Shown here one piece after another: positions 1-5,553 of a DNA stretch of 9,336 nucleotides. The DNA is taken from contig JARGNC010000102.1 of the NCBI GenBank assembly GCA_029212425.1, positions 1 to 9,336 of the forward strand, in the 5' to 3' direction. Position numbers and translations under genes: made by a program. Origin of the DNA: Phycisphaerales bacterium. GTDB taxonomy: Bacteria; Planctomycetota; Phycisphaerae; Phycisphaerales; UBA1924. Positions within the stretch are counted from its first letter, which is position 1. Each line of letters starts with the position of its first letter. The notes under the pieces were generated by a model. That model saw nothing but the letters and a program-made list of their open reading frames with translations. It was not told the DNA's origin and did no database searches.

Positions 1-317
1 AGCCGGGCTCGCTTGGGGGCGGTGATACCGCGCCAGATCCGTATGCGCTGCTGCTGGGATCGCTTGGCGCGTGCAAAGCGATTACGGTCCGGATGTACGC
101 GGAGCGGAAGGGGTGGGCTTTGGAATCGGTGCGTCTTGATCTGGAACATTCGCGTCCGAATGGTCGGGGTGAGCCGGAGCTGATTGAGATTTCGTTGAGC
201 TTTACTGGTGATCTGAGCGATGAACAGCGTGCGCGATTGAAAGAGATCGCAAACGCGTGTCCGGTGCAGAAGACCATCACCAACGGCCTGAAAGTCGAGT
301 CCGTACTCGAGGTTTGA
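1..317 (+). CDS. OsmC-family protein, C-terminal part (5' end outside window)
   Basis: The reading frame is open from base 3 to the TGA at 315-317, so about 104 C-terminal residues are visible and the start lies upstream of the window. The segment GACKAITVRMYAERKGW, with its cysteine at bases 72-74, matches the first conserved-cysteine helix of OsmC-like proteins, and ANACPVQKTI near the end matches the second cysteine motif. In this family the two cysteines form the peroxidatic/resolving pair that reduces organic hydroperoxides in the cytoplasm. Both are present, so the protein should be competent for that chemistry. The 'GGGDTAPDPYALLLGSLGAC' lead-in is typical of the family. I cannot tell the OsmC, Ohr and YhfA-like subgroups apart without the N-terminus. 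The first internal ATG (93) lies after the first cysteine and is not the true start. Confidence 0.88.
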   Translation, partial: PGSLGGGDTAPDPYALLLGSLGACKAITVRMYAERKGWALESVRLDLEHSRPNGRGEPELIEISLSFTGDLSDEQRARLKEIANACPVQKTITNGLKVESVLEV

Positions 318-336
318 ATCCGAATCCATGATCGGG

Positions 337-376
337 TATCGTGAGTGCAAGCTTATATTGCATTTAGATCACGATA
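337..376. repeat. Nested inverted repeat in the gap before the 608-residue gene
   Basis: TATCGTGA (337-344) is exactly inverted as TCACGATA (369-376). Inside it TGCAA (346-350) is inverted as TTGCA (358-362) around a 7-base AT-rich centre. The element fills about half of the 84-bp gap between the OsmC-like stop and the next start. No T-run follows on either strand, so it does not look like an intrinsic terminator. It could be an operator or a 5'-leader structure for the downstream gene. The function is unproven. Confidence 0.45.
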
Positions 377-390
377 AGGATTATGCTTCG

Positions 391-394
391 GGAG
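391..394 (+). promoter_or_regulatory. Shine-Dalgarno supporting a TTG start at 402
   Basis: GGAG ends 7 bases before the TTG at 402. There is no in-frame ATG between this site and the preceding gene, so this site decides the start of the 608-residue protein and argues for the non-ATG initiation codon. Confidence 0.6.
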
Positions 395-401
395 TTCAGC
401 T

Positions 402-2228
402 TTGGCAGATCAATCTACTCGGAGCGTGAGCCCGATCGGTGTGTTGGTGTATCCGTTTGGTGCATTCATTGTGTTTTTGATGGGGTTGGTGTTTGCGGTT
501 GCGAATAGCACGCATTCGTGGGGGATCGCCACGCCGATTATCTTTGCAGTGTGGTTTGTGGTATTTGATCAGTTGCTGCCGAGGATCGGTCGGCTTGCTC
601 GGATCAGCACGGAGCGCAGCGGGATGGTGTATGGCTTGCTGCTGATGCCTTGGTACTTTGTGGGTGAGATGCTCGGCGCGACACTCATCGAGCAGGTCTC
701 GGTTCTGGATTGGTTCAGCGGGCGATGGTTTACAGGGTACGAGTTGTTCGGGGCGGGGTCCTTTGCGATCAAGAGCTGGTTGTGGGCGTTGTGCTACAGC
801 GTGCGTGTGTTGATCATTGTGTATTTGTTCATCGGAATGTTTATGACTGAGGGGGAGCGGACTTTTTGCAGACATTGCAAGCGGGCCGCATGGAAGATTC
901 GGTGGGAGTCGATCGTCGGGAACTTTGATCGTGAACGGGTCGAAGCGATTTCAAAGTTTGATGAGCTGATGCTCGAAGCGGGGCCGCATGATCCCGACCA
1001 AAGCAGAGCGATTCAGATTGTGGTCCGTACTTGCAAATGCTGTCGGGTTGCGGATCTTTACACGGAAGCGTACAACCGGAAATCTGAGATCAGCGGTAAA
1101 CGGCTTGTGTTTGGAAAGCGCGTGTCGGTTGATGAGATACTTGATCTCGCGGAATGGATCCAGCGTGTTGATCCGCAAGCGCAGCTCCCTGGGACCAAAC
1201 TCGATGGGATTGAAGACTTTGAGGAAGCGTCTGTCGAGCATGTCGCGTTCGATCAGCCGATCGCTCCAGAGGGAGAGGAGTGGGGTGCGAAGTATCGAGA
1301 TTACGGCGCGATGACCGCGATGGAGTGGCGCTGCGATAGTGAGTACACCAAGGCGATGCGCAAGCGAATCATGGTGGGTGATACTCTTGTGGTTCCCGAA
1401 GCGATCGAAAGATCAAAGAACATCAACGATACCGCGTGTATTTATGAAGCTTCAGCTGATTGGGGAAAGCCGCAGGAATGGATCGGGCAGTGGTGCGCGG
1501 AAAGTCCGGAGAGCACGCAGGCGCACACGGTTCGGGGGATCAACCTTGTCAAGCAAGCGTGGATCAAGCGTGGGAGTGGTTGGACACCAAAGAACTATCC
1601 GGAGTTTCAGGGGCTGCTGCGAGACGCGATGGATGCGTTGGACTTTGCAACCGCGATCGATCCAAAGAATGCGACGGCGCATGCATGGAAGATCTATGCA
1701 GGGAAGGGGCTTCAGCAAGATAGGGAGCAGGTCCGATCGTACTTCGATCTCGCTGTCAAGGATCATCCGGATCTGCATGCGGCGCACTGGATGTATTTCG
1801 ACTTTGTAACACCCAAGTGGGGCGGTTCGGAAGAAGCATGCATCGCGTTTGCAAGAGAACGGCTCGATGCAAGCCCTGTCGGATCACCCTCGATCGCGGT
1901 GATCGGGCACGCGCACTTCGAGATCGCGGGTGAATGGAAAGAGAGAGATAAGAAGAACGGCTTCAAGAACTACCTAGCTCAGCCGGAGGTTCGGGCAGAT
2001 ATCTTTCGAGGGAATCAGAAAGCGTTCCGCGATCATCGGATGAGCATGGTGACCCCAAGAGTCCGCGCGTTCTTTGCATATATGCTCTGGCAAACAGGGT
2101 ATATCAGCGAGGCGCGTGAACATATGGAGATCATCGGGAAGAGCACGCCTTGGGATCCGTTCATGCATCCGATGTTCTTCTTCCTGAGCGATACATACCC
2201 CAAAGCGCGGAAAGCGTGCGGGCTCTAG
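402..2228 (+). CDS. Multi-pass membrane protein with Cys-rich segment and DUF4034/TPR-like C-terminus
   Basis: This 608-residue protein starts at TTG 402, chosen for the GGAG 7 bases upstream. Four hydrophobic segments (roughly residues 12-34, 40-60, 73-95 and 122-147) predict an N-terminal membrane domain. After it come CRHC (C156, C159) and CKCC (C211, C213, C214), which could together bind a metal such as zinc. The C-terminal half, from about residue 384, has AWIKRGSGW, a segment rich in D-A-DFATAIDPKNATAHAW helices, and FVTPKWGGS (PKWGG at 471-475). This order closely resembles DUF4034-type TPR-like proteins, where an A-W-x-R-G-x-G motif is followed by paired helices and PKWGGS. The role of that family is unknown to me; TPR-like folds usually bind proteins. 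The gene ends convergently, its TAG sharing bases with the stop of the minus-strand DCC gene. I do not assign a function. The family match is from memory of motif layout, not a search. Confidence 0.82.
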   Translation: MADQSTRSVSPIGVLVYPFGAFIVFLMGLVFAVANSTHSWGIATPIIFAVWFVVFDQLLPRIGRLARISTERSGMVYGLLLMPWYFVGEMLGATLIEQVSVLDWFSGRWFTGYELFGAGSFAIKSWLWALCYSVRVLIIVYLFIGMFMTEGERTFCRHCKRAAWKIRWESIVGNFDRERVEAISKFDELMLEAGPHDPDQSRAIQIVVRTCKCCRVADLYTEAYNRKSEISGKRLVFGKRVSVDEILDLAEWIQRVDPQAQLPGTKLDGIEDFEEASVEHVAFDQPIAPEGEEWGAKYRDYGAMTAMEWRCDSEYTKAMRKRIMVGDTLVVPEAIERSKNINDTACIYEASADWGKPQEWIGQWCAESPESTQAHTVRGINLVKQAWIKRGSGWTPKNYPEFQGLLRDAMDALDFATAIDPKNATAHAWKIYAGKGLQQDREQVRSYFDLAVKDHPDLHAAHWMYFDFVTPKWGGSEEACIAFARERLDASPVGSPSIAVIGHAHFEIAGEWKERDKKNGFKNYLAQPEVRADIFRGNQKAFRDHRMSMVTPRVRAFFAYMLWQTGYISEAREHMEIIGKSTPWDPFMHPMFFFLSDTYPKARKACGL

Positions 2229-2671
2229 TGTGTAGATTTGGCATCGCTGCTGTGTAGGTCGATCTTGCAGATGCCTTCTTTGCATTGGTGGGTCGCGAAC
2301 CACTTGAGTCGGTTGCGAGCGAAGGCGTCGTAGCAGAAGTTTACGATCGTGCGGATGATCGGCAGCTTCGTCCACGATGCGGAATAGCGATGGCCGAGGA
2401 TCGTGAACGCTTGGCGGAGCGCTTCGGGACCGGAGTGGAGGGTCGCGTCGGGGGTGCGTGTGTGGATCGAGGTCGCGAGTTGATCCGTTGGAACTCCCGC
2501 AAGATCAACGCGGGGGTCATCGGATCGAAAATCGACACAAGCAACGCGTCCGCGTCCTTTGTCGAGTCTGGTAAAGAGCTTTGCGGACTTGATGCAGGCG
2601 CTGCACCAGCCGTCGTAATAGATGTAGGTTGGGGTGGTTGATGATGTTGGGATCGGATCAGAGCCGGTCAT
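2225..2671 (-). CDS. DCC-family thiol-disulfide oxidoreductase (DUF393)
   Basis: The 148-residue product has YYDGWCSACIKSAKLF near the N-terminus, with D20, C23 and C26 forming the D-G-x-C-x-x-C signature of the DCC/DUF393 family. These are small thioredoxin-like proteins, predicted to be redox-active, whose substrates are mostly unknown. The middle (SGPEALRQAFTILGHRYSASWTKLPIIRTIVNFCYDAFARNR) matches the conserved family segment with G-x-x-A-h and a following Y-x-x-h-A-x-N-R element. Two further cysteines, C130 and C135, sit in a C-terminal CKEGICKI segment that could form a second redox or metal site. There is no signal peptide. No good Shine-Dalgarno precedes the ATG at 2671. It is 45 bases downstream of the prepilin-like gene on the same strand and may be its last operon partner. 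Its TAG overlaps that of the convergent gene. Confidence 0.88.
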   Translation of the reverse strand: MTGSDPIPTSSTTPTYIYYDGWCSACIKSAKLFTRLDKGRGRVACVDFRSDDPRVDLAGVPTDQLATSIHTRTPDATLHSGPEALRQAFTILGHRYSASWTKLPIIRTIVNFCYDAFARNRLKWFATHQCKEGICKIDLHSSDAKSTH

Positions 2672-2716
2672 GATTCATTCTAGGATCGTGGTTCGGATTG
2701 GCACTGATTCGCGATT

Positions 2717-3313
2717 TTAACCGAGTACTTTGTCGACAACGCCGGTGGCTTTGTCGATGATGCTGTCATCGGCTTTGAAAGTGCGTGTCCCTGCGGTGTG
2801 ATCCGCTTCGATGGTTCCGGTGGCTGTGTCGTAGCGCCAGCCGTGTGTGTTGGCTCCAGCTGCAGCGCCATCCATTCGGATGGTTGGGAGTCCGTTGATT
2901 CGATTGACCGGGATCGAATCGATGTACGGTCCATAGATTCCTGTTGAGTCGTTGACGGTGCCGTCAAGATCGGATTTTTTGAGCAATCGGAAGTAGAAGA
3001 CCTTCGCGGTTCCCGCGCCGACATGCGCCATGGATCCTTCGTGCTCGACTTCATAGAGATCCAATGCTCGTTGAAGCGTTGCTCGATCCGCAGTGACCGC
3101 ACTGACCGCGGCGTTTTCTGCGGAGCTGGACATGCGAGGAATCGCGATCGCACCGATGATCCCGATGATGACCACCACGATGATCAGTTCGATCAGCGAG
3201 AATGCAGGCCGATGAGTTCGGCTCGTTGAGATTGCAGGAAGAAGAATGGTCACAAGGCATTCAATCGGATCGATCAGAATACCGAACCACCGTGGAGCAG
3301 GGAATCGGAACAT
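2717..3313 (-). CDS. Prepilin-like protein with N-terminal cleavage/methylation motif
   Basis: RPAFSLIELIIVVVIIGIIGAIAIPRM is a type IV prepilin/type II secretion pseudopilin N-terminus. The cleavage site would lie between A37 and F38, E42 is the conserved Glu at mature position 5, and about 20 hydrophobic residues form the assembly helix. The following ENAAVSAVTADRATLQRALDLYEVEHEG is the usual amphipathic continuation. The mature part would be about 161 residues. The residue before cleavage is Ala rather than the usual Gly; I recall this variant being common among planctomycete pilin-like proteins. The leader from ATG 3313 is unusually long (37 residues) and itself hydrophobic in part. A GTG at 3253 (V21) would give a 17-residue leader, but neither start has a convincing ribosome site. 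No pilin assembly or secretion genes are nearby. It lies 45 bases after bioY. It may be a minor pilin or a pseudopilin of an unlinked system. Confidence 0.85.
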   Translation of the reverse strand: MFRFPAPRWFGILIDPIECLVTILLPAISTSRTHRPAFSLIELIIVVVIIGIIGAIAIPRMSSSAENAAVSAVTADRATLQRALDLYEVEHEGSMAHVGAGTAKVFYFRLLKKSDLDGTVNDSTGIYGPYIDSIPVNRINGLPTIRMDGAAAGANTHGWRYDTATGTIEADHTAGTRTFKADDSIIDKATGVVDKVLG

Positions 3314-3358
3314 CGCGGCCCAATAGTGTTGTAGATTCGGTTTTTTAGGACCGAGAAC

Positions 3359-4009
3359 TTACCAGAGTCGTTTGGAAACGCTCGGGAGCATCCATGCGCC
3401 GATCCCTGCTGCAATACCGGATTTGAGGATCATGCCTGGGATGAAGACGGTCATGCCGTAGTAGATCGCGGACGACCACGACATTGGATCGGTCCCGGAG
3501 TCGTGGTTGCGGATGTACCATAACCATGGGACACCGATCGCGAAGATGATCGCGTGGACGACCAATCCCGCAACGAAGATCGCGAGCCAACCACGAACGG
3601 ACTTGTCTTTGCGTCGGATGATCCAATGCGCGAAGGGTTGGCAAACGACGAATCCGATGAGGTATCCGCCGCTCTGTCCGACGATGGTGAGCCAACCGGA
3701 TTGGCCTTCAGCGAAGACGCCGACCCCGATCGCTCCAGTGACGAGGTAGAGGAGCATGCTCATCGAACCGAGTTTGGGTCCCAGCGCCATCGCGGTCAGC
3801 AGGACCGCGAGCGATTGGAGCGTGATGGGGATTCCGAGCGGTTCCGTTGGGATCGCGATCTGCGCCGCGATTGCGGTGAACAGTGTCATGATCGGGACGC
3901 TCAGGAGTCTGAGCATGTCCCGATCGATCTCGTGTGCATCCGAAATCGATCCTGCGCCGGACTGGGAGTTGGTAGGAGCGTTGGTTGGGAAGTAGTTGAT
4001 CGTGGTCAT
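3359..4009 (-). CDS. bioY: BioY biotin transporter substrate-binding component
   Basis: The 216-residue membrane protein shows the BioY layout: a hydrophobic start around residues 34-55, then IPITLQSLAVLLTAMALGPKLGSMSMLLYLVTGAIGVGVFAEGQSGW (60-106), then IVGQSGGYLIGF (109-120), and a C-terminal IPGMILKSGIAAGIGAW. These match the P-x-T-L-Q, L-G-x-x-x-G, G-x-x-G-x-x-V-F-A and G-Y-x-x-G-F signatures. BioY is the S-component of ECF-type transporters and captures biotin in the membrane; some BioY proteins transport without a dedicated energising module. No ecfA or ecfT genes are nearby, so it would either act alone or share a module encoded elsewhere. The N-terminal ~30 residues are hydrophilic and longer than usual. 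The ATG at 4009 comes 6 bases after the stop of the zinc-ribbon bactofilin gene, so the two are probably co-transcribed. I see no biotin-operon operator. Confidence 0.93.
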   Translation of the reverse strand: MTTINYFPTNAPTNSQSGAGSISDAHEIDRDMLRLLSVPIMTLFTAIAAQIAIPTEPLGIPITLQSLAVLLTAMALGPKLGSMSMLLYLVTGAIGVGVFAEGQSGWLTIVGQSGGYLIGFVVCQPFAHWIIRRKDKSVRGWLAIFVAGLVVHAIIFAIGVPWLWYIRNHDSGTDPMSWSSAIYYGMTVFIPGMILKSGIAAGIGAWMLPSVSKRLW

Positions 4010-4015
4010 ACGCCG

Positions 4016-4633
4016 TTAGGATACGACGCGGAACTGTGCTTGTCTTGGTCCCTCGGCTCCGGGATAGATCCGTGCTGCGATATCGGTGTTTGCGCCGATG
4101 GTGGCGGTTGTCGGCTTGAGCTCGATTTGTGCAGCTTGTCCCTTCCCAGGTGCGGATCGCATCGCGCGATCGACATCAACCATCCCCAATGCTCGGGACT
4201 GGGTTTCGATCAAGCATCCCCGGATGATGGATCCGGGTTGGAGGACGAGGTGTGGTGTACGGATTCCTCCCTGAACATCGGCGGTTTCGCTGATGGTGGC
4301 GCGTCCGCCGCAGATGAACATCGCGTGGACTTTGCCTGCGATGTGGAGATCTCCGGAGCAGATGATGAGGTTCGCGTGGACCTGCGCTGCTTCGTCGATG
4401 ATGACCGAACCTGTGGTTTGGATGGAGGTTCCCCAGTGTCCTTGCTGGATGTGGACATCACCGATCTGCAATCGACCGGCACAGTGGGGGCACGACGCGG
4501 TCTCGGCGAAAGGGGAGTGGGTGGACGGTTTGGCGCATCGGTAGCAGGTGACTTCGATGGGGGTGTTGGATACCTGACGCGGCGCGGCTCGCTCGCGGAT
4601 CAGGAATCGGGGTGGCTTGAAGAAAGTAGCCAT
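4016..4633 (-). CDS. Bactofilin with N-terminal zinc ribbon
   Basis: The 205-residue product begins with a short basic stretch, then CYRC (C30, C33) and CPHC (C48, C51), a classic four-cysteine zinc ribbon. From about residue 58 to 185 it carries a right-handed beta-helix repeat pattern (GSVIIDEAAQVHANLIICSGDLHIAGKVHAMFICGGRATISETADVQGGI), the hallmark of the bactofilin (DUF583/polymer-forming) fold. Bactofilins self-assemble without nucleotide into filaments or sheets that organise cell-shape and envelope machinery. The zinc ribbon may add a nucleic-acid or protein contact. The ATG at 4633 is preceded directly by the T-tract of an intrinsic terminator and has no Shine-Dalgarno, so translation may be leaderless or the start may differ, though no better in-frame start is visible before the first cysteine. 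bioY follows 6 bases after its stop. Confidence 0.87.
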   Translation of the reverse strand: MATFFKPPRFLIRERAAPRQVSNTPIEVTCYRCAKPSTHSPFAETASCPHCAGRLQIGDVHIQQGHWGTSIQTTGSVIIDEAAQVHANLIICSGDLHIAGKVHAMFICGGRATISETADVQGGIRTPHLVLQPGSIIRGCLIETQSRALGMVDVDRAMRSAPGKGQAAQIELKPTTATIGANTDIAARIYPGAEGPRQAQFRVVS

Positions 4634-4668
4634 AAAAACGGCCGGCTCGGTGTTGACCGAGACCGGCC
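4634..4668 (-). terminator. Intrinsic terminator after the first bactofilin, abutting the next start codon
   Basis: On the minus strand a GC-rich hairpin (4668-4640) has 12 base pairs with one bulged base (4662) and a 4-base CAAC loop, followed by one G and five Ts (4638-4634). There is no T-run on the opposite side, so it works only in the minus direction. It lies 43 bases past the stop of the bactofilin at 4712. Its last T touches the ATG (4633) of the next gene, leaving no room for a ribosome site. Confidence 0.85.
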
Positions 4669-4711
4669 AGGGATGGGTGGTCTGTGTTGATTGGATTGGA
4701 ATCGCGAGCGA

Positions 4712-5215
4712 TTATGCAGACTGGGTCTGCGGCGCTTGCTGGGTCGCCCAAGGTGGAGTCAGGTCAACCTTTGTGCTGAGGTTGTTTTTGAGTTCCTGTG
4801 ATGCCGCTGGGATGGAGTTGCTGGTGGATTGGTTGTTCCCGAGCAGTTCCTGAGCAGCTGGTCCGACATTGCAGTGACCAACAAAGCTTGCTCCCTGAGC
4901 AACAACGAGGGTTCCTGCGGTCAGATCACCTTGGACCTGTGCATTTGCGGTGAGGGTGAGCTGGCCGTGGGCGATGATCGGTCCGGTGACCTGTCCATCG
5001 ACGATGACGCTCTGTGCTTCGATCGCTGCGTTGCAGTTGGCGCCCTTTGAGATTTGGACTTCGCCTTGCGCGGTGATCTTGCCTTCGAATCCGCCGAGGA
5101 TTTTGGCTGATTTTTCGAAGAACATCTCGCCCTTAATCCGTGTATCGGTGCCGATGACGGTCATTTCTGGTGCGGATGATTGTGTTGGAGATGTGTTTGC
5201 TTGTTGGTTTGACAT
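4712..5215 (-). CDS. Bactofilin (polymer-forming cytoskeletal protein)
   Basis: The start is placed at ATG 5215 because GGAGG (5230-5226) lies 10 bases upstream; an in-frame ATG at 5269 would add 18 poorly structured residues and lacks this support. The resulting 167-residue protein has a hydrophilic, low-complexity N-terminus (1-17). A compact bactofilin core follows (about 18-118: MTVIGTDTRIKGEMFFEKSAKILGGFEGKITAQGEVQISKGANCNAAIEAQSVIVDGQVTG), then a disordered Gln/Ser/Asn-rich tail. The core has the short regular beta-helix rungs and Gly turns typical of the family, and its length is normal. Bactofilins form nucleotide-free polymers that scaffold peptidoglycan enzymes, stalks or division sites. 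The gene is divergent from ftsK and is followed by a strong terminator and then by a second, zinc-ribbon bactofilin. The two are clear family members but differ in sequence and domain layout, so they may be partners rather than recent duplicates. Confidence 0.92.
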   Translation of the reverse strand: MSNQQANTSPTQSSAPEMTVIGTDTRIKGEMFFEKSAKILGGFEGKITAQGEVQISKGANCNAAIEAQSVIVDGQVTGPIIAHGQLTLTANAQVQGDLTAGTLVVAQGASFVGHCNVGPAAQELLGNNQSTSNSIPAASQELKNNLSTKVDLTPPWATQQAPQTQSA

Positions 5216-5225
5216 GATGCTGTTT

Positions 5226-5230
5226 CCTCC
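5226..5230 (-). promoter_or_regulatory. Shine-Dalgarno of the first bactofilin
   Basis: A full GGAGG on the minus strand, within GGGAGGAAAC, stands 10 bases before ATG 5215. It is the strongest ribosome site in the window and decides this start over the upstream in-frame ATG at 5269. Confidence 0.75.
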
Positions 5231-5246
5231 CGATCCCTGGGATTGT

Positions 5247-5300
5247 GTGTCCTGATGGACACGGTGCACACCGATCGCGCGATGCGGAAGGGGTCCGCAT
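5247..5300. repeat. Two short inverted repeats in the bactofilin 5' leader
   Basis: GTGTCC (5247-5252) and GGACAC (5257-5262) form a 6-bp stem with a TGAT loop. ATGCGGA (5282-5288) and TCCGCAT (5294-5300) form a 7-bp stem with a 5-base loop. Both lie within 90 bases upstream of the bactofilin start. Neither is followed by a T-run. They may be leader hairpins or operator half-sites; chance is also possible. Confidence 0.4.
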
Positions 5301-5326
5301 GGTGGTGGGTGTTGTGAATGCTGGTG

Positions 5327-5385
5327 GGTTGTCGCCGAATCCGTCGGCTTACGCTGCCATCCTTGGCAGTGATCTCATCGACACC
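5327..5385 (+). other. Candidate three-way-junction RNA structure upstream of ftsK
   Basis: On the + strand an outer helix (5327-5333 with 5380-5385, one bulged T) could enclose two adjacent hairpins. One is GCCGA/TCGGC (5334-5338 with 5344-5348). The other is an 8-bp stem including one G-U pair (5352-5359 with 5364-5371) and a TCCT loop. The G-U pair would be an A-C mismatch on the other strand, which slightly favours the + reading. I match it to no known riboswitch or small-RNA family. It lies about 170 bases before the ftsK start. Confidence 0.3.
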
Positions 5386-5553
5386 TTTTATGGGGCGTCT
5401 TGAGTTCCGGTTGTGCGGTTTGGGGAAAAAAGTCGGAATGTGCCGTCTCCCAGTCATTTGGGTCGCGGATGGGGGAGGGCTTGGAATGGTCCGTGTGACG
5501 ATATTGTGCGGATTGTGGGGTATTTCGGGCGGTCTGGTCGATAGTTGACCGTT

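Larger units (their letters stand above)
5216..5553. other. Divergent intergenic region between the bactofilin block and ftsK
   Basis: These 338 bases contain no credible gene: the open frames crossing them (5161-5457 on minus, 5318-5548 on plus) have no family-like sequence and no supported start. The region must carry the promoters of both divergent units, but I cannot point to a good -35/-10 pair on either strand. It holds the bactofilin ribosome site and several hairpin-forming inverted repeats, listed separately. The ftsK-proximal part (about 5386-5540) is G-rich on the + strand and shows no further structure that I can see. Confidence 0.6.

Noticed and set aside
345..370. dif-like site (two arms around a short AT-rich centre) in the gap before 402
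   Set aside because: The arms do not match the XerC/XerD consensus, and the inverted-repeat reading explains the symmetry better.
358..387. TTGCAT-N18-TATGCT as a promoter for the 608-residue gene
   Set aside because: The -10 would lie only 14 bases before the start codon, so the GGAG ribosome site would fall upstream of or at the transcription start.
396..875. 159-residue minus-strand open frame
   Set aside because: Antisense to the membrane domain of the 608-residue protein; its His/Gln/Arg/Pro-rich composition is typical of shadow frames.
1701..1708. GGGAAGGG, and GGGGAGGG near 5471-5480, matching the E. coli FtsK-orienting motif GGGNAGGG
   Set aside because: About one match is expected by chance in 9.3 kb over both strands, and the motif used by this FtsK is unknown.
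3333..3350. Small hairpin TCGGT/ACCGA between bioY and the pilin gene
   Set aside because: The stem has only 5 bp and there is no T-run after it, so it does not support a terminator call.
3554..4690. 378-residue open frame on the + strand
   Set aside because: It lies opposite bioY and the zinc-ribbon bactofilin, both clear family members. Its product is Asp/Gly/Arg-rich with no recognisable domain and no ribosome site.
5233..5243. ATCCC-T-GGGAT palindrome near the bactofilin ribosome site
   Set aside because: A one-base loop cannot form a hairpin, and the short palindrome is expected by chance in this GATC- and G-rich sequence.
5161..5457. 98-residue minus-strand open frame crossing the divergent intergenic region
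   Set aside because: It overlaps the bactofilin start and is His/Arg/Thr-rich without family features. The in-frame GGAGG-supported bactofilin is far better.
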